Source: Baylisascaris procyonis (Eukaryota; Nematoda; Chromadorea; Rhabditida; Ascarididae). From it: DNA of 64,000 bases. Below are positions 61,163 to 64,000 of this stretch, in pieces. Location: contig JAZARR010000179.1 in assembly GCA_037389465.1 (NCBI GenBank), positions 516,501 through 580,500 of the forward strand. The letters are read 5' to 3'. Numbering within the stretch: the first letter of the stretch is position 1; each line of letters opens with the position of its first letter. The notes under the pieces are model-generated. The model was not told where the DNA came from. It searched no databases and saw only the letters and a list, made by a program, of their open reading frames with translations. A program made the position numbers and the translations under genes.

Positions 61163-61728
61163 CTAGTTTATTTGCATAGAATTGCTTTTGCACTTATCGC
61201 CATTGATGCTCACAGCACATGGATTCACAAGATCGGCTCTTCCAGTCACCTTATCCAAGCTAACATTTTCAGGAATTGTCGCAAAAAAAGACTCATAGAA
61301 AAGTCCTATTTCAGTGAATCGAACAGACGAGCGTAAGGAATCATTATGTACTATGGTATCTGATATCATCATGCGCTGTTCACTATACCCACCAAATCCC
61401 ACAATTGCCTCTTCAGACAGACTCATACACATCATAGTGCACTCTGCATATTCGTCGGAGCACATAAAAATACTCAAACAAAGTTAGATTTGAGGCAAAA
61501 ATGAAGGAAACCCTCACCTCTACATTTGTCCTTCTCAAATGGTGGGCATCTCTGAGAAGGGTGAAACAGTCGTCTTAGGAAGGTTAGAGGATTAGCATTA
61601 ATGTCAGGTCGTACTCTGCCCTCAACCAATGAACGCACAGCACGATTACGATAAAAAAACTGCCTTACTAAAGTGTTGCGACATCCGCACAAAATTCTAT
61701 TTTGCCCTTCAAGTTCGAAAAAAGTCAA
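61163..61728 (-). pseudogene. Unknown Cys-containing, probably extracellular protein, with a one-base frame break
   Basis: Exon A (open from about 61728 or an internal acceptor, to 61518) reads LCGCRNTLVRQFFYRNRAVR, then RVRPDINANPLTFLRR and CPPFEKDKC, and ends at a good donor, AGAG|GTGAGG. Exon B (61472-61163) follows acceptor TTTGTTTGAG after a 45-base intron. It reads FMCSDEYAECTMMCMSLSEE on to SNSMQIN-stop, with a possible N-glycosylation site (NVS). The two exons miss phase by one base; an extra T in the TTTTT run at the start of exon B would restore it. Upstream exons, including any signal peptide, were not found; a short ATG frame ending at a good donor (GGTACG|GTAAGC near 61930) is a candidate. 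No family recognised. Gluconokinase follows on the same strand. Confidence 0.5.
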
Positions 61729-62990
61729 AAAAACTCAAAGATGCTAAAAAAAAATTGCGCTCAATTGGCCGAACATTCATTCCACAACCATTGGGCCAGA
61801 GAAAAAAAACCCTCCGGAAGACTTTAACGAATGTTCAGATTAGCTGGAATGTAGATGCATTATCTTGCATATTTCATTCTTTTAAGCGATCTGGGAAACC
61901 GGTCCCCCGAATGCAGAGCTATGGAGCTGCTTACCGTACCATCCCTCATGGCATTCTCCTCCACTTTTTTCATTATAAGCAGAGACCCACAATATTGTAA
62001 AAGAGCAAATATTTAAATTGATTTAAAGGAAGTGCAGTTTACATTGGCCCATCGGCTGTAAAATAAAGTTTGAGCGGAAAAAATATGATTCCTTGACCTA
62101 TAATATTTAGCAGAAAGTATGGAAGGATTCGTTAAGCAATAAACCGATATTGCGCCTGCCGATGGATATAACATTGTTTCATTATTTATTATTTAATCGA
62201 CAAAACAACAAAAAAAGAAGACCAACAATAAAATAAGAACCAACTCGAAATTCGTGATAACTTCAGTCTAATTACAAGGGCAGTCATATAGTGCAATGGA
62301 CAAACTGCTTGAAGTAATCAATGCAAAGAAAATGGCATCCTCAACGGAATTAAACTTTTGCATTCTTCTATATCCGACCGGAAGAAAATACGTTCAACAC
62401 CGGTAATTCATAAATTTCCATGAAAGTCAAATGCATGAATGATGCCATTTTATATTTTTTAAAAGAATTTCTTAGGAAATTGAAGTGTTTTTTCTTGAAA
62501 ATCTCTCAAAATTTTATATTGACTCAATAAAGCTCTCGTTTATCGATACATTCCCAGCGGTGCTCACATAATCAGAACCTATACAAAAATAATTCACGTT
62601 TACACGAACATTCCAAAACGATGTAAACAAGAAAACAAATGCGCAAATTTCAAAAACTCTATATTCTATAGGATTATAGCGTTGTCTTGGAATATCACAA
62701 AAAGAGCATTGAAAATTTTTCAACAACGTCAAATATTCTAAAAACGCTAATGCTTGCTTTGAATTCATTTTCGAAAATTTCCATTAAGCTCAAAGCTGTG
62801 GCTTCAAAATGGAATAATTTGAGCAACTCAAGAGGTTTTCAATATTGTCAGTGAAAACTAATAACAAATAATGAAAATTTCGCGGAAATCTCATAACAAA
62901 TCTTATCACTTTATTGTATATAAATGAAAAAAACCGAAGATGAAGCGATTTTTATAAAACAAAAAAGTCGACAAATTGAGCTAATCAATG
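61729..62990. other. No confident gene; one candidate terminal exon
   Basis: On the minus strand at 62579-62518 an acceptor (ATTTTTGTATAG) precedes SDYVSTAGNVSINESF and a stop. It is phase-compatible with the upstream exon at 63396-63210 and could be an alternative last exon of that gene. Otherwise A+T-rich sequence without supported features. Confidence 0.35.
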
Positions 62991-63396
62991 CTATGATTGT
63001 CTTTGCCTTTCTTCACGATGATGTGCTGGTGCTAAGTGTGTGAACGGCGGTAGATAGATGAATCGAGCTGCTGACATATAGTAAGCCCCTGAAAAAGAAA
63101 GATAAATTTGAAATGCCTAAAAATTAGCCAGGGAAATGAATAATAAACTTCAAAGCCATCACATATATTTGATGATTGGATTACATCTTAAAAGACCTCG
63201 TCGATGAACCCCTATAGCGGTTTTTCAGGCGCACAAAAATTCCAGATGACAACAGCAGCATCTCTCCACTTAAAGCGACACCGAAACACACTTTTCCTCG
63301 TCTTATATGAAGTTTAAAGCTGGTGAATGGATGATCAGCGACACTTTTCCCCAGGCCACGCCAAGAAAAGTAGAAGAAAAAAGCAAAGAATAACAT
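62991..63396 (-). CDS. Possible small secreted protein, 94 residues (two exons)
   Basis: Exon 1 (63396-63210) starts with a short hydrophobic leader (MLFFAFFFYFSW), continues SFKLHIRRGKVCFGVALSGE and ends at AGGG|GTTCAT. Exon 2 (63088-62991) follows the strong acceptor CTTTCTTTTTCAG in matching phase 1. It reads AYYMSAARFIYLPPFTHLAP and a charged, Gln/Arg-rich end before TAG. The sum is 285 bases. G+C content is exon-like. The frame is also open upstream of the ATG into repeat copy 2, so the start is not certain; a weak acceptor (GGTATAGATAG) lies just upstream. No family recognised. Confidence 0.45.
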
Positions 63397-63424
63397 ACTG
63401 GCGCCTTCGACGCTATCTATACCT

Positions 63425-63540
63425 CTTCCAGTAAATACAGGGTGCCTATGGCCCCCACACACACCACACACACACATACCACGCACCGCACATACACACT
63501 ACACTACACACACACACCACATACCACAAATACACCACAC
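63425..63540. repeat. Imperfect (CA)n tract
   Basis: C/A-rich on the plus strand (CACACACCACACAC and similar), the mirror image of the G/T-rich sequence near 58000. Its right part overlaps the edge of repeat copy 2. Confidence 0.9.
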
Positions 63541-64000
63541 CTTCGATAAAAACTTTCGTACGTTCGATGTATCGGAGAGATGACAGACGAAAAAACAAAA
63601 CCGAAACAACCCATCTGCTCATGTACATCATCGACATCAGTATGAACTGAGACACAAAAAACCATTTTCACATATCGCCAAACATTAATGCAGAAACCTC
63701 CAGCGCAACAGACAAAAGTCCTACTCTATGTGGTACGCTTAAAACAAAGTACTGCCAGATCCGACTTCATCACAACATACTGCAACACAATAAGAAAACG
63801 CACCTCATTCAAACAGAGAAGAAAAATGATAAGACCCAGCCACTCGAAACTGATCCACATGCGATGAATGACAAAGTATCTTCTTTATCGCACCATTTGA
63901 ATGAACTTTGCAAAAATAGCAATGTACACGTCAGCAATATTTATGCAAATGGTAGTGTATACGCCAGCAACATTACTACCCATACACACCCCACATACAC
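63477..64000 (-). repeat. Dispersed repeat family, copy 2 (cut by the window end)
   Basis: Reverse-complement match to 58334-58869, with the same order of landmarks and scattered substitutions and small indels. At the 63477 end the homology stops at TACCACGCACCGCACATAC, exactly where copy 1 changes to (TA)n. At the other end the match still continues at base 64000, so the element extends beyond the window. Confidence 0.9.

Overview
This is an A+T-rich (roughly two thirds A+T) piece of animal nuclear DNA, most likely from a nematode. Several inferred genes start right after a TTTTCAG-type splice acceptor with no upstream exon, as expected for spliced-leader trans-splicing. Introns are often 0.4-2 kb with nematode-like 3' splice sites. 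There are many long (TA)n tracts and one BEL/Pao-class retroelement. The species cannot be named from sequence alone. Most long reading frames here are chance; the gene calls below rest on phase-consistent splicing, protein family motifs or signal peptides.

Layout. 1-2242: no gene seen. 2243-6751: a complete insertion of a BEL/Pao-type LTR element, minus strand, with two almost identical LTRs and a 5-bp target duplication. It is internally deleted: reverse transcriptase is joined in frame to a membrane-anchor tail, and RNase H and integrase are missing. 6757-23400: mostly gene-poor, with a possible peptide-precursor gene (12286-12897), a possible small secreted/membrane protein (18540-19701) and minisatellites. 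23474-24976: a clear three-exon, 66-residue EF-hand gene. 26416-28358: short minus-strand coding segments and a 59-residue plus-strand ORF. 30017-30398: a 161-bp coding-like tandem duplication. 32556-40739: several small candidate genes, the better ones being a two-exon secreted protein (33845-35031) and a 103-residue membrane protein (40319-40739).

42459-54971 holds the largest gene: 13 phase-consistent exons on the minus strand for a 616-residue type I membrane protein. It has a signal peptide, about four fibronectin type III domains, a membrane-proximal segment resembling LAR-type receptor tyrosine phosphatases, one transmembrane helix and a short cytoplasmic tail, but no phosphatase domain that I can find. 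59173-60865 is a complete three-exon gluconokinase gene. It lies close behind another minus-strand gene (61163-61728), an operon-like arrangement. The right end (62991-63396) holds a possible small secreted protein. A repeat family occurs twice in inverted orientation (58334-58869 and 63477-64000), around the gluconokinase region.

Three otherwise good coding segments (the retroelement, 27157-27598 and 61163-61728) are each broken by what looks like a single-base indel. That could be real decay or residual consensus error in the assembly.
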